From the NCBI GenBank assembly GCA_019635415.1, contig JAHBZN010000003.1, positions 558,001 to 622,000 of the forward strand: a DNA stretch of 64,000 nucleotides, given 5' to 3'. The stretch's first letter is position 1. The number at the start of each line of letters is the position of its first letter. Of this stretch, positions 52,605-62,000 are shown piece by piece. Under the pieces are notes generated by a model. That model was not told the DNA's origin. It made no database searches and saw only the letters and a program-made list of their open reading frames with translations. Source of the DNA: Ramlibacter sp. (GTDB taxonomy: Bacteria > Pseudomonadota > Gammaproteobacteria > Burkholderiales > Burkholderiaceae_C). The translations under genes were made by a program, and so were the position numbers.

Positions 52605-53717
52605 TCAGGCCCGCGCGGGAACCCCGGCGACGGGTGCCGCGGGGACTTCGCTGGTCCGCCGGGCCAGCGACAGACCGCCATTCAGGTGCAGCGTCTGTGT
52701 CGGGAAGGCGAATTCGATGCCGCGCTGCGCGAATTCGCGCACCAGGGCCAGGTTGATCGCCTGCTGGACGTCCATGTACACCTGATAGCCCGGCTGCAGC
52801 ACGATGTACACGGCTTCGAAGTCCAGCGACGACGCGCCAAAGCTCTTGAAATGCGCGCGGTCGAAGCGGACCTGGTCCTGTGACTCGATCGCCCGCCGGA
52901 TGATGCCGGGGATCGCTTCGAGCTGATCGGCCGGCGTATCGTAGGTCACACCCAGGGCGAACACGGCGCGGCGTTCCTGCATGCGCTTGTAGTTGCGGAT
53001 GCGGCTCTTGAGCAGGTCGTTGTTGGAAAACACCAGCTGTTCGCCGCCCAGGCTGCGCACGCGCGTGGTCTTGAGTCCCACGTGCTCCACCGTGCCCGCC
53101 AGGTCGTCGATGATGATGAAGTCGCCGATCACGAAAGGTTTGTCGATGGCGATGGAGAGCGATCCGAACAGGTCCCCAAGGATGTTTTGCGCGGCCAGGG
53201 CCACGGCGATGCCACCGATCCCCAGGCTGGCCACCAGGGCCGTCACGTTCAGGCCGAGGTTGTCCAGCACCAGTAGCAGTACCAGCGTCCAGACCGCGAC
53301 GCGGCCCAGGAACGACAGCAGCGAGCGCGTCATGGCGCGCGAGCCCTCCTCCTCCGGCGTGCCGTTGGCGAATTTCTTGCCGAGCCAGAAGGTCAGCCCG
53401 CAGTTGGCCCAGAACCCGAATTGCAGCAGCAGCAAGCCGATGAAGGTGCGGTTGCTGAACTTCTGCAGCGCGTCCGGCAGTTCGAGGAAATGCACGCCCG
53501 CATACAAACCGATGGCCGCGGCCAGCAGGATGCGCGTGACCGAGATCAGCTCCACCACGAAGTCATCGAACAGATTGACCGTGCTCTTGGCCAGCCGCTC
53601 CAGCCGGAACAGGGCGATCTTGCGGACGGTGAGGAAGATCACGATGACCGCGACAGCAGCCATCAGGGCAAAGGCCCAGTCTTCGGGGGTGTTGTGAGCG
53701 ATCAGTTCTCGGTACAT
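52605..53717 (-). CDS. MscS-family mechanosensitive ion channel
   Basis: A 370-aa small-conductance mechanosensitive channel. Three to four N-terminal helices precede the pore helix and the MscS core (LGIGGIAVALAAQNILGDLF), then the beta domain (IDKPFVIGDFIIIDDLAGTV, VFSNNDLLKSRIRNY) and C-terminal alpha/beta region. Such channels open on hypo-osmotic shock and release solutes. It begins 2 bp after the NAGGN peptidase gene, which places it in the osmoprotectant operon: synthesis of a compatible solute and a valve for its release. Confidence 0.92.
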   Translation of the reverse strand: MYRELIAHNTPEDWAFALMAAVAVIVIFLTVRKIALFRLERLAKSTVNLFDDFVVELISVTRILLAAAIGLYAGVHFLELPDALQKFSNRTFIGLLLLQFGFWANCGLTFWLGKKFANGTPEEEGSRAMTRSLLSFLGRVAVWTLVLLLVLDNLGLNVTALVASLGIGGIAVALAAQNILGDLFGSLSIAIDKPFVIGDFIIIDDLAGTVEHVGLKTTRVRSLGGEQLVFSNNDLLKSRIRNYKRMQERRAVFALGVTYDTPADQLEAIPGIIRRAIESQDQVRFDRAHFKSFGASSLDFEAVYIVLQPGYQVYMDVQQAINLALVREFAQRGIEFAFPTQTLHLNGGLSLARRTSEVPAAPVAGVPARA

Positions 53718-53719
53718 GG

Positions 53720-54868
53720 CTATCCGTTCTGAGGGTCGGGCAGGTGGTCCTGCCAGTCGGGGGTCTGCACTTCGGCCGGCGGGAAATCATCGAGCGGGCC
53801 CAGGGGTGCGGCATCGCGCTGGAACAGCGGGGGGCTGGTCATGTAGGCGATCAGCAGGCGCGACAGCGCGTCTAGCGAGTCCATGTGGACCCGCTCGTGC
53901 CCGTGCGAGGCATCCAGCCCGAAGCAGACCAGCGCGGTGCGGATGTCGTTGCCGGCTTCCAGCGCCGCCGCGGCGTCGCTGCGATAGAAGCGGAACACGT
54001 CGCGCGAGTGCTCGATGCCCTTGGTCGCGCACAGCTCGAGCAACCGCCTCGTCAGGTGCCAGTCGAACGGGCCACTGGAGTCCTGCATCGAGATGGTGAC
54101 GCCGTACTCGCTGGAGTACTGGCCTTCGGCCACGGTTCCGTTGTCGATCGAAATCAGCTCGGCCACGTCCCCGTGCAGCACATGGGAGGCGCCGACGCCG
54201 ACTTCCTCCGAAATGGTGAACAGGGGGAAGCAATCCACCGGCAGCTTGCGGCCTGCGTCCTTGATGGCGCGCAGCGCGGTCAGGACGGCGGCCACGCCGG
54301 CCTTGTCGTCCAGGTGGCGCGCGTTGATGAAGCCGTTGGGGCCAAACTCGGGGTTGGATGGCACCGCCACCGTGTCTCCCACGTGGATGCCCAGGGCGCG
54401 GGTCTCGGCCTCGCTGCTGGTGCGTGCGTCCAGCCGCAGCTCGACGTTGTCCCAGCTCACCGGCTGGGTGTCGATTTCCTTGTTGAAGGTGTGGCCCGAG
54501 GCCTTGTTGGGCAGGATGGTGCCGCGGTGCATCACGCCGTTGTCGGAGTAAACGGTGACGCGGGCTCCCTCGGCGAAGCGCGATGACCAGAAGCCGATCG
54601 GCACCACCTGGAGCCGGCCATTGCGCTTGTAGCCCTTGACCATGGCGCCCAGCGTGTCCAGGTGCGACACGATGGCGCGCGCCGGGGTGCGCTCGCGCCC
54701 CTGGATGCGGGCGCGGATCGCGCCGCGCCGTGTCAGTTCGTAGGCGATCCGCAGATCCTCCAGTTCGGTGCACAGGAGGTGGACGATCGCGTCCGTCATG
54801 CCCGAGGGGCTGGGCGTGTTCAGCAGGCGGTTCAGGATGTCCTGCAGGTAGTCGAGGTCGGGCTTCAT
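53720..54868 (-). CDS. M42-type peptidase of the NAGGN osmoprotectant system
   Basis: A 382-aa metallopeptidase-like protein. Metal-ligand motifs are visible: SHLDTLGAMVKG, NARHLDDKAGVAAVLTAL, and FTISEEVGVGASH with the catalytic Glu pair. It resembles the osmoprotectant NAGGN system M42 peptidase family, always found with asnO and ngg homologues. A role in turnover of the dipeptide is reasonable but not shown. The ATG overlaps the ngg stop by 4 bp. Confidence 0.9.
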   Translation of the reverse strand: MKPDLDYLQDILNRLLNTPSPSGMTDAIVHLLCTELEDLRIAYELTRRGAIRARIQGRERTPARAIVSHLDTLGAMVKGYKRNGRLQVVPIGFWSSRFAEGARVTVYSDNGVMHRGTILPNKASGHTFNKEIDTQPVSWDNVELRLDARTSSEAETRALGIHVGDTVAVPSNPEFGPNGFINARHLDDKAGVAAVLTALRAIKDAGRKLPVDCFPLFTISEEVGVGASHVLHGDVAELISIDNGTVAEGQYSSEYGVTISMQDSSGPFDWHLTRRLLELCATKGIEHSRDVFRFYRSDAAAALEAGNDIRTALVCFGLDASHGHERVHMDSLDALSRLLIAYMTSPPLFQRDAAPLGPLDDFPPAEVQTPDWQDHLPDPQNG

Positions 54869-56634
54869 GGCAGGGGCCTTTCGGCGAGTTCGCGTCCGGT
54901 GTTGCGCGTCTGGGGAAACAGCATGTCGATGAACCGCTCGGCCGTCGGTTGAGGCTCGTGGTTGGCCAGCCCGGGCCGTTCATTGGCTTCAATGACCACG
55001 TAGTCGGGCTGGTCCGGCCCGGTGACCATGAAATCGAAGCCCACCAGCGGAATCTCCAGGGCCACCGAAGCCCGCTCCGCGGCTTCGCGCAAACGGGGGT
55101 GCAGCGCATCGGTCATGTCGTGAATGGTGCCGCCGGTGTGCAGGTTGGCGGTCTTGCGCACCTCGACCTGCGTGCCCGCGGCGAGCACGGTGTCCAGCGA
55201 GTAGCCCTGGGCAGCGAGGCAGCGCAGGGTCTCGTCGTCGACCGGGATGCGGCTTTCGCCGGCCGTGGCCAGTTGCCGGCGGCGGCTTTGCTTGTCGATG
55301 AGGGTCCGCAGGTCGGCCTGACCGTCGCCGGTCACGGTGGCGGGGCGGCGCGAGGCGGCCGCCACCACCTTGTGGTCGATGACAACGATGCGCAGATCGT
55401 TTCCGGCGACCATCTGCTCGACGATGACCTGGTCGCAATGCTGGCGCGCGGCCTCGATGGCCGCCGTCACCTCCCCGATCTGCGACAGGTCCACACGCAC
55501 GCCATGGCCCTGTTCTCCCCGGGCGGGCTTGACCACGACGCGCCGGTAGCGCTCCAGAAACGCCGCCACGGCGTCCGTGTCGTCCGCGTCGATCTGCGCG
55601 GGCACGCGGATGCCGGCGTGCGCCAGCACGCGCAGCGTCAGGCGCTTGTCGTCGCAGCGGCTCATCGCGATGGCCGAGGTCATCTCCGAGAGTGATTCGC
55701 GGCAGGTGATGGTGCGGCCGCCCAGGCTGAGGCGAAAGTAACCGTGCTCGGCGTCCAGCACCTCGATGCTGATCCCGCGGCGACGCGCTTCCCGCACGAT
55801 GATGCCGGCGTAGATGTTGAGGTCCGCCGCCGGATCGGGGCCCAGGAACAGGGGTTCGTTGATCGGATTCTTGTTCTTGACGCAATACACCGGCACGCGC
55901 ACGAATCCCAGTTTTTCATACAGCGCGATGGCCTGGGTGTTGTCATGCAGCACCGAGAGGTCCAGGAAGGCCCGGCCCCGCTCGCGGAACAGCGCGGTGA
56001 GCGCACGGGTCAGTCCCTCCCCGATCCCCGGGTGGCTGCCCTGGGGGTCCACAGCCAGGGCCCACAGGCTGGAGCCGCCGTCGGGGTCGTTGAAGGCGCG
56101 GACGTGGTCGACGCCCGTGACGACGCCGAGAATCGCGTCGCTGCCAGCGTCCTGTGCCACCAGCACGTCGATTTCGTCGCGCTGGGCCAGGGTGGCGAAG
56201 AACGATTTCGCAGGAGGCACCATGCGCCGGGTCTGGTAGATGCGGCGCACCGCTTCGGCGTCGCGGGGGCCCGCGGGCCGGATGGTCCATCCCTCGGGCA
56301 CAGGCGCGTCCGCCGCCTCGGCGCCCGACAGCGCCAGCCGGTAGGTGTGGGAGGGGTCGATGAACAGGTCCTGTGGCGCGAGGGCCACCACCACATGAGG
56401 GTCGCGCAGGTACAGGGCGATGTCCCGCTTGTTGGGCCGCTCATTGCGCACCACGCTGGCGAGCGCGCGCGGGTCGGCAAAGGTCTGGCCAAAGATCAGG
56501 CGGCCCCAGCCGCAGTCGACGATGGCCTCGTTGTCCATGGCCAGCAGGTCAGGGTGGCCGGCCGGGTCTTCCCAGTGGCGCAGCGACATCATCTGCCGCG
56601 GGTCCAGCGGATTGCGTTCTTCGGTGTTCGTCAT
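54865..56634 (-). CDS. ngg: N-acetylglutaminylglutamine synthetase
   Basis: A 589-aa fusion: an N-terminal GNAT acetyltransferase domain (about 100-260, with VDPQGSHPGIGEGLTRALTA as acetyl-CoA loop) and a C-terminal ATP-grasp ligase domain of RimK/GshB type (about 290-589, with VVVKPARGEQGHGVRVDL and VGFDFMVTG). It would make N-acetylglutaminylglutamine. With AsnO, which amidates the product, it gives the osmoprotectant NAGGN, known from Pseudomonas and Sinorhizobium. It lies 12 bp after asnO. Confidence 0.93.
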   Translation of the reverse strand: MTNTEERNPLDPRQMMSLRHWEDPAGHPDLLAMDNEAIVDCGWGRLIFGQTFADPRALASVVRNERPNKRDIALYLRDPHVVVALAPQDLFIDPSHTYRLALSGAEAADAPVPEGWTIRPAGPRDAEAVRRIYQTRRMVPPAKSFFATLAQRDEIDVLVAQDAGSDAILGVVTGVDHVRAFNDPDGGSSLWALAVDPQGSHPGIGEGLTRALTALFRERGRAFLDLSVLHDNTQAIALYEKLGFVRVPVYCVKNKNPINEPLFLGPDPAADLNIYAGIIVREARRRGISIEVLDAEHGYFRLSLGGRTITCRESLSEMTSAIAMSRCDDKRLTLRVLAHAGIRVPAQIDADDTDAVAAFLERYRRVVVKPARGEQGHGVRVDLSQIGEVTAAIEAARQHCDQVIVEQMVAGNDLRIVVIDHKVVAAASRRPATVTGDGQADLRTLIDKQSRRRQLATAGESRIPVDDETLRCLAAQGYSLDTVLAAGTQVEVRKTANLHTGGTIHDMTDALHPRLREAAERASVALEIPLVGFDFMVTGPDQPDYVVIEANERPGLANHEPQPTAERFIDMLFPQTRNTGRELAERPLP

Positions 56635-56646
56635 GCGAGTCTCCCG

Positions 56647-58425
56647 TCAGAGGCCGTGCGATTGCAGCCAGAGTTCGAGCAGCGCGATCTGCCACAGCTT
56701 GGAGCCGCGCAGCGGGGTGATGTGCTGGTCCGGGGCCGCCAGCAGGTCATTCACATAGTCCTCGCGGAACAGGCCGCGGGCGCGGGCGGACGGGCTGTGC
56801 AAGGCGCTCCTGACCCAGTCCAGCGTGGGGCCCGACAGGTACTTGAGCGCCGGCACCGGAAAGTAGCCCTTGGGCCGGTCGATCACCTCAGGCGGGAGCA
56901 TGCGGCGCGCGATGGCCTTGAGAATGCCTTTGCCGCCATCCGACAGCTTGTCCTGCTCGGGCAGGCGCCCCGCCAGTTCCACCAACTCGTGGTCCAGGAA
57001 CGGCACCCGCGCTTCCAGGCCCCAGGCCATGGTCATGGCGTCCACGCGCTTGACGGGATCGTCCACCAGCATCACCGTGGCGTCCAGCCTCAAGGCCTTG
57101 TCGAGCGCGGTCGCGGCGCCGGGCCGATCGAAATGGCGAGTGATGAAGCCCAGACTGGCTCCGGGCACGGCCACGGCCTCGGTCACGGTGCGCAGGTAGT
57201 CCTCAGGGTCGCGGTCGAAGAAGACGCGGGCATAGTCCGCCACCGCGTCCCGGGCGTGGGCCAGTGGCGGGTACCAGTGGTAGCCGGCAAACACTTCGTC
57301 GGCCCCCTGCCCGCTCTGCACCACCTTGACGTGCCTGGATACTTCGCGCGAGAGCAGGTAGAAGCCGATGTTGTCGTAGCTGACCATCGGCTCCGGCATG
57401 GCCCGGATGGTGTCGGGCAGGTGGGAAAGCATGGTGGCGCCGTCGATCTGGATCTTGTGGTGGCGGGTACCGAACTCCCGGGCCACCAGGTCCGAATAGC
57501 GGAACTCGTCCCCCAGCTCGCCATTGGCGGCCTCGAAGCCGATCGAGAAAGTGTTGAGGTCCCGTTGGCCGGCCCGGGCCAGCAGTGCCACGATCAGGCT
57601 GGAGTCCACGCCCCCCGACAGCAGCACACCCACCGGGACGTCGGCCACCATGCGCCGGGCCACCGCGGTTTCCAGTGCTGCCTGGACCTGGCGCTCGCGC
57701 TCCTCGTAAGGGGCTCCGGCCAGGGCCGGGTCCGCGGCAAAGGGCGGATTCCAGTAACAGGTGTCGGTGCGCCGCCCGTCCGGCTCGAACACCGCGATCG
57801 TGGCCGGCGGCAGCTTGCGCACGCCGCGCAGCAGGGTGTGCGGCGGTGGGACCACCGCGTGCCACATCAGGTAGTGCTCCAGCGCGATGGGGTCGATCCG
57901 GGTGTCGACGTCGCCCGCGGCCAGCAGGGCGGGCAGGCTGGAGGCAAAGCGCAGGCGTTTGCCGTCAGGTGACTCGCTCAGGTAGAGCGGCTTGATGCCG
58001 AACCGGTCGCGGGCCATGGCCACGCGGCCGCTGTCGCGTTCCCAGATGGCAAAGGCAAACATGCCATGCAATCGGGCCACGCAGTCCGGCCCCCAGTGCC
58101 GGTAGGCGCGCAGCAGCACCTCGGTGTCGCCATCCGAAAAGAAGCGCGCGCCGGCCTGCTCCAGTTCGGCGCGCAGTTCACGGTAGTTGTAGATGCAGCC
58201 GTTGAACACCAGCGTCAGCCCCAGGTCGGCGGCCACCATGGGCTGCTGGGCGCGTTCGCTCAGGTCGATGATCTTGAGCCGGCGGTGGGCCAGCGCCACA
58301 CGGCTTTGCTGGAAGGCGCCGCCGGCATCGGGGCCGCGCGGACGCAGGGTTTCGGCCATCCGGCCCACGGCAGAGGCATCAGCCTCCTGGGTGTCGAATC
58401 GGATTTCTCCGGCAATTCCACACAT
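56647..58425 (-). CDS. asnO: N-acetylglutaminylglutamine amidotransferase (asparagine-synthetase-like)
   Basis: A 592-aa class II glutamine amidotransferase: nucleophile Cys2 in MCGIAGEIRF, the N-terminal glutaminase domain with FNGCIYNYRELR and the SDGDTEVLL loop, and the C-terminal synthetase domain with the ATP pyrophosphatase motif LLSGGVDSSLI. The ATG at 58425 is fixed by the required N-terminal Cys after Met removal and by a strong AGGAGG site. Gene order asnO-ngg-peptidase is the NAGGN cluster. Its promoter region at 58426-58530 is AT-rich and contains a palindrome. Confidence 0.94.
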   Translation of the reverse strand: MCGIAGEIRFDTQEADASAVGRMAETLRPRGPDAGGAFQQSRVALAHRRLKIIDLSERAQQPMVAADLGLTLVFNGCIYNYRELRAELEQAGARFFSDGDTEVLLRAYRHWGPDCVARLHGMFAFAIWERDSGRVAMARDRFGIKPLYLSESPDGKRLRFASSLPALLAAGDVDTRIDPIALEHYLMWHAVVPPPHTLLRGVRKLPPATIAVFEPDGRRTDTCYWNPPFAADPALAGAPYEERERQVQAALETAVARRMVADVPVGVLLSGGVDSSLIVALLARAGQRDLNTFSIGFEAANGELGDEFRYSDLVAREFGTRHHKIQIDGATMLSHLPDTIRAMPEPMVSYDNIGFYLLSREVSRHVKVVQSGQGADEVFAGYHWYPPLAHARDAVADYARVFFDRDPEDYLRTVTEAVAVPGASLGFITRHFDRPGAATALDKALRLDATVMLVDDPVKRVDAMTMAWGLEARVPFLDHELVELAGRLPEQDKLSDGGKGILKAIARRMLPPEVIDRPKGYFPVPALKYLSGPTLDWVRSALHSPSARARGLFREDYVNDLLAAPDQHITPLRGSKLWQIALLELWLQSHGL

Positions 58426-58741
58426 GGGTGTCTCCTCCTGACAGTGGTGAGGGACCAGCCATTGTATCGCATTTGCAATTGGACAAATGTATTTGCTCGG
58501 TTCATCCTCATTCATCCATCGTTCTATTGCTGTTAATTTCCGTTATCTGATTTCAAAATATGAAAGCCCAAAGATCGCTGCGGGACGTTCATGTACTTTG
58601 GTAACCGGTGGCGGATGCCCTGTCCGGCGTCCTGTGCGCCCGCCACGGTGGGGCTGCGGGCGACAGGCCTCGCCATTTGGTAACCGATCGGTAATCGGTT
58701 TCATGTGAGAATGGGAACTTAATTACAAGCGCCCTATTGCC
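58426..58741. promoter_or_regulatory. Divergent control region of asnO and pyk
   Basis: A 316-bp region with no gene. On the asnO side: TACAAT on the minus strand (58466-58461) as a -10, and the palindrome CATTTG-N8-CAAATG (58470-58489) overlapping the -35 position. On the pyk side: GGTAACCG occurs twice (from 58600 and from 58679), the second continuing into ACCGATCGGT (58683-58692), a perfect 10-bp palindrome. These look like operators for two different regulators. The half near asnO is markedly AT-richer than the rest of the window. Confidence 0.5.
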
Positions 58742-60193
58742 ATGCCCAGAGACAAATCCGCCCCGCGCCGCTCCACCAAGATCGTTGCCACGCTGGGCCC
58801 GGCGTCCAGCGACCCCGCCCTGCTCGAACAGATGATCCGCGCCGGGGTCAATGTGGTCCGCCTCAATTTCAGCCATGGCAAGGCGCAGGACCACATCGAC
58901 CGCGCCACCCTGGTCCGGGCCGCGGCCCAGCGCGCGGGCCGGGAGGTGGCCATCATGGCCGACCTGCAGGGGCCCAAGATCCGCGTGGGCAAGTTCGCCG
59001 AAGGCAAGGTCCTGCTCGAACCCGGCATGAAATTCGTGCTGGACGCCTCGCGGACCGAACCCGGCGACCTGCAGGGCGTCGGCCTGGACTACAAGGAGCT
59101 GCCGCGCGACGTGAGGCCGGGCGACGTGCTGCTGCTCAACGATGGCCTGATCGTGCTGACCGTGGATGCGGTCAAGGGCGAGCAGGTGCGCACCACCGTG
59201 AAGCTCGGAGGTGAGCTGTCCAACAACAAGGGCATCAACAAGCAGGGCGGCGGACTGACCGCGCCCGCCCTGACGGCCAAGGACATGGAGGACATCCGCA
59301 CCGCCATGAGTTTCCAGGCCGACTATGTGGCGGTGAGCTTTCCCAAGAACGCCACCGACATGGAAATGGCGCGCCAGCTGTGCAATGTGGCCGCGGCGGA
59401 GTACCGCCACAAGCCCGGGCTGATCGCCAAGATCGAGCGCGCCGAGGCCATCCCCAACCTCGAATCCATTCTCAAGGCGAGCGACGGCATCATGGTGGCG
59501 CGTGGTGACCTGGCCGTGGAAGTGGGCAACGCTGCCGTGCCGGCACTGCAGAAGCGCATGATCCGGCTGGCGCGTGAGCAGGACAAGGTGGTCATCACCG
59601 CCACGCAGATGATGGAGAGCATGATCACCAACCCGGTGCCCACGCGCGCCGAAGTCAGCGACGTGGCCAACGCCGTGCTCGATGGCACGGACGCGGTGAT
59701 GCTCAGCGCCGAGACTGCCGCGGGCCGCTACCCGCTGGAAACCATTGTCGAGATGGCGAACATCTGTTCCGAAGCCGAAAAAGCCGAGGACGTGAAGCTC
59801 GATGCCGACTTCACCGGCATGACATTCAACCGCATCGACCAGTCCATCGCCATGGGGGCGCTGTTCACCGCGCATCACCTGGGCTGCAAGGCCATCGTGG
59901 CGCTCACCGACTCCGGGTCGACCGCGCTGTGGATGAGCCGCCACCGCATCCACATTCCCATCTACGCGCTGACGCCCAAGCTGGCCACCCAGCGCAAGAT
60001 GGCGCTGTACCGCAATGTGCGTCCGCTGCTGATGGACCAGAGCGTGGAGCGCGATACCGCGCTGGCGGAAGCCGAGGCACACCTGAAAAAACGCGGCATC
60101 GTGTCCAGTGGCGACATCTATGCCATCACCTGCGGCGAGCCCATGGGCGCACCGGGTGGCACCAACATGCTGAAGATCTGCGTGGCGGGCTAG
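58742..60193 (+). CDS. pyk: Pyruvate kinase
   Basis: Last step of glycolysis, phosphoenolpyruvate to pyruvate with ATP formation. The 483-aa protein has RRSTKIVATLGPASS at the N-terminus, the substrate motif VRLNFSHG, the active-site signature (GLIAKIERAEAIPNLE) with catalytic Lys, and MVARGDLAVEVG. Its TAG stop shares the palindrome CTAG (60190-60193) with the stop of the convergent sensor-kinase gene. Confidence 0.97.
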   Translation: MPRDKSAPRRSTKIVATLGPASSDPALLEQMIRAGVNVVRLNFSHGKAQDHIDRATLVRAAAQRAGREVAIMADLQGPKIRVGKFAEGKVLLEPGMKFVLDASRTEPGDLQGVGLDYKELPRDVRPGDVLLLNDGLIVLTVDAVKGEQVRTTVKLGGELSNNKGINKQGGGLTAPALTAKDMEDIRTAMSFQADYVAVSFPKNATDMEMARQLCNVAAAEYRHKPGLIAKIERAEAIPNLESILKASDGIMVARGDLAVEVGNAAVPALQKRMIRLAREQDKVVITATQMMESMITNPVPTRAEVSDVANAVLDGTDAVMLSAETAAGRYPLETIVEMANICSEAEKAEDVKLDADFTGMTFNRIDQSIAMGALFTAHHLGCKAIVALTDSGSTALWMSRHRIHIPIYALTPKLATQRKMALYRNVRPLLMDQSVERDTALAEAEAHLKKRGIVSSGDIYAITCGEPMGAPGGTNMLKICVAG

Positions 60194-61986
60194 AGGCCTG
60201 TCCGCGCGGCCTGTGCCAGCGCCTCCTGCAGCGCGGAGGCACTGACAGGCTTGTGCAGCAGCACCGCCGTATGGCCCGCTGCCTCGCGAATGCGCGTGGG
60301 ATCGGTGTCGCCGGTGATGACGATGGCTGCCAGGGTCTGGCCACACGCGGCGCGCAGCGCGGCAATCACATCACCACCGGTTTCGGCGTCGCGCAGGCGG
60401 TAGTCGGTGATCAGCACCGTCGGCCGCTGCGCCTGGGCCAGTGCCAGGGCCTGCGCCCCGCTGTCCGCCGTGCGCACGGCGCAGCCCCATCCCTGCAGCA
60501 GGGCCTGCATGCCGGTTCGCACGGCCGCGTCGTCGTCCACCACCAGGATGTCCAGATCGCGCAGCGAACGCGTGGGGGCCGACCCCAGCGCGTGCGAGTA
60601 GACGCCGGGGATCGTGGTGACAGGATCGAAGGCCCCAGCGGACGGCGCCTCGCGGCCGGTGGCCACGGGCAGGCTCAAGGTGAAGACCGAGCCCCGGCCG
60701 GGACGGGACACCACCGACACCGGGGTGCCCATGGCGTCGGCCAGCCCCTTGACGATGGCCAGCCCCAGCCCCAGGCCCTTGTGCCGGTCGCGCTCCTCGT
60801 TGGCCAGTTGCCGGAACTCGCGAAACACCTCGTGCCAGTGCTCCCTTGCGATGCCAATGCCCGTGTCCCAGACCTGCACCCGCAGTTGGCCCTGGCGCCG
60901 GCGAACGCCCACCAGCACGCCGCCGCGCGGCGTGTAGCGGATGGCGTTGCTGACGAAGTTGCGCAGGATGAGCGACACCAGGGCCGGGTCGCAATGGGCC
61001 TGGGTGTCGGTGTCGCGTGACCGGTAGACCAGTGACTTGGCGTCGGCCTGCGGACCGAACTCGTCCTCCAGCGTTCGCAGCAGCGGCGCCAGCGCCGTGG
61101 TCCGCGCCACCGGCGCCATCACCCCGGCCTCGATGCGTGAGAAATCGAGCAGCGTGTCCAGCATGTCGCGGCTGGCCTGGCTGGCGGCCCGCGCGTGCCC
61201 CAGGATGGTCTGCTGATGGTCGTCCAGCCGGGTGTTGCCCAAGGCCTCGACAAACAGGTTGAGCGCGTGCACCGGCTGGCGCAGGTCATGGCTGGCCGCC
61301 GCCAGAAACTTGGTCTTGGCCGCATTGGCCTCCTGGGCCGTCACCGTCTGCTGGCGCAGCCGCTCCACAAGATCGAGGTTCTCGAAACCCACGCGCACCG
61401 AGCGCTTGAAGATGCGGGCAATCGAGCGCATGAACACCAGATTGGCGGCCAGCAGTACCGTCATGGCCAGTGCCATCAGGCTGTGGAATGCATCCTGGCC
61501 GCGCCACAGCAGCACCAGGTTGAGCGAGAGGAATGGCAGCGGGAACAGCAGGAGGTACAGCTGGACCTGCGACGCCAGGGCCAGCACACCCGCCGCGCTG
61601 AAGCCCGCCAGAATGGTGACCAGGAACATGCTGATCAGCGGCTTGGCCGGGTCCAGGAACAGCACCGGCGGCAGCGCCCAGCTGAGGGCGTGCAGGCAAA
61701 CCACCAGATAGTAGTACCGGTCCTTGCGGGCGCGGTCGGTCAGGTGCCGCGCATGCAGCGAGAACAGCGCGGTGTTGAAGGCGACAACGCTCAGGTCCAC
61801 CAGGCACCAGGCCAGCACCCGATCCTGCGCGGCCGGGGCGTACCACCACACCATGGCGCAGGTCATGAGGTTCATCAGCGCGAGGCTGGTCTCGCCCGGA
61901 TAGAAGGCGTCCTCGAACGCGCTTTGCTGCGCGGCATGCGTGCGCTCCGCGATGGTATTGGGCGCGGTGTTGGCTGCGGCCGTCAT
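60190..61986 (-). CDS. Hybrid sensor histidine kinase with C-terminal receiver
   Basis: A 598-aa membrane kinase. The N-terminal 200 residues hold about six hydrophobic helices without a large periplasmic loop (7TM-like sensor module). HisKA follows with His233 in FLAAASHDLRQPVHALNLF, then the ATPase domain (LRNFVSNAIRYTPRGG, DTGIGI, KGLGLGLAIVKGL) and a receiver domain with Asp528 in LITDYRLRD. The ATG at 61986 is preferred; an in-frame TTG at 61998 is possible. It is 14 bp after the NarL-type regulator gene, its likely partner. This HK layout with HDLRQP is common in Burkholderiales. Confidence 0.9.
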   Translation of the reverse strand: MTAAANTAPNTIAERTHAAQQSAFEDAFYPGETSLALMNLMTCAMVWWYAPAAQDRVLAWCLVDLSVVAFNTALFSLHARHLTDRARKDRYYYLVVCLHALSWALPPVLFLDPAKPLISMFLVTILAGFSAAGVLALASQVQLYLLLFPLPFLSLNLVLLWRGQDAFHSLMALAMTVLLAANLVFMRSIARIFKRSVRVGFENLDLVERLRQQTVTAQEANAAKTKFLAAASHDLRQPVHALNLFVEALGNTRLDDHQQTILGHARAASQASRDMLDTLLDFSRIEAGVMAPVARTTALAPLLRTLEDEFGPQADAKSLVYRSRDTDTQAHCDPALVSLILRNFVSNAIRYTPRGGVLVGVRRRQGQLRVQVWDTGIGIAREHWHEVFREFRQLANEERDRHKGLGLGLAIVKGLADAMGTPVSVVSRPGRGSVFTLSLPVATGREAPSAGAFDPVTTIPGVYSHALGSAPTRSLRDLDILVVDDDAAVRTGMQALLQGWGCAVRTADSGAQALALAQAQRPTVLITDYRLRDAETGGDVIAALRAACGQTLAAIVITGDTDPTRIREAAGHTAVLLHKPVSASALQEALAQAARTGL

Positions 61987-62000
61987 GGTGTCCGACAAGG

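Noticed and set aside
58589..60346. 585-codon open frame antisense to pyruvate kinase
   Set aside because: Shadow of pyk; composition (His/Gln/Arg-rich) is typical of reverse-strand GC artefacts.
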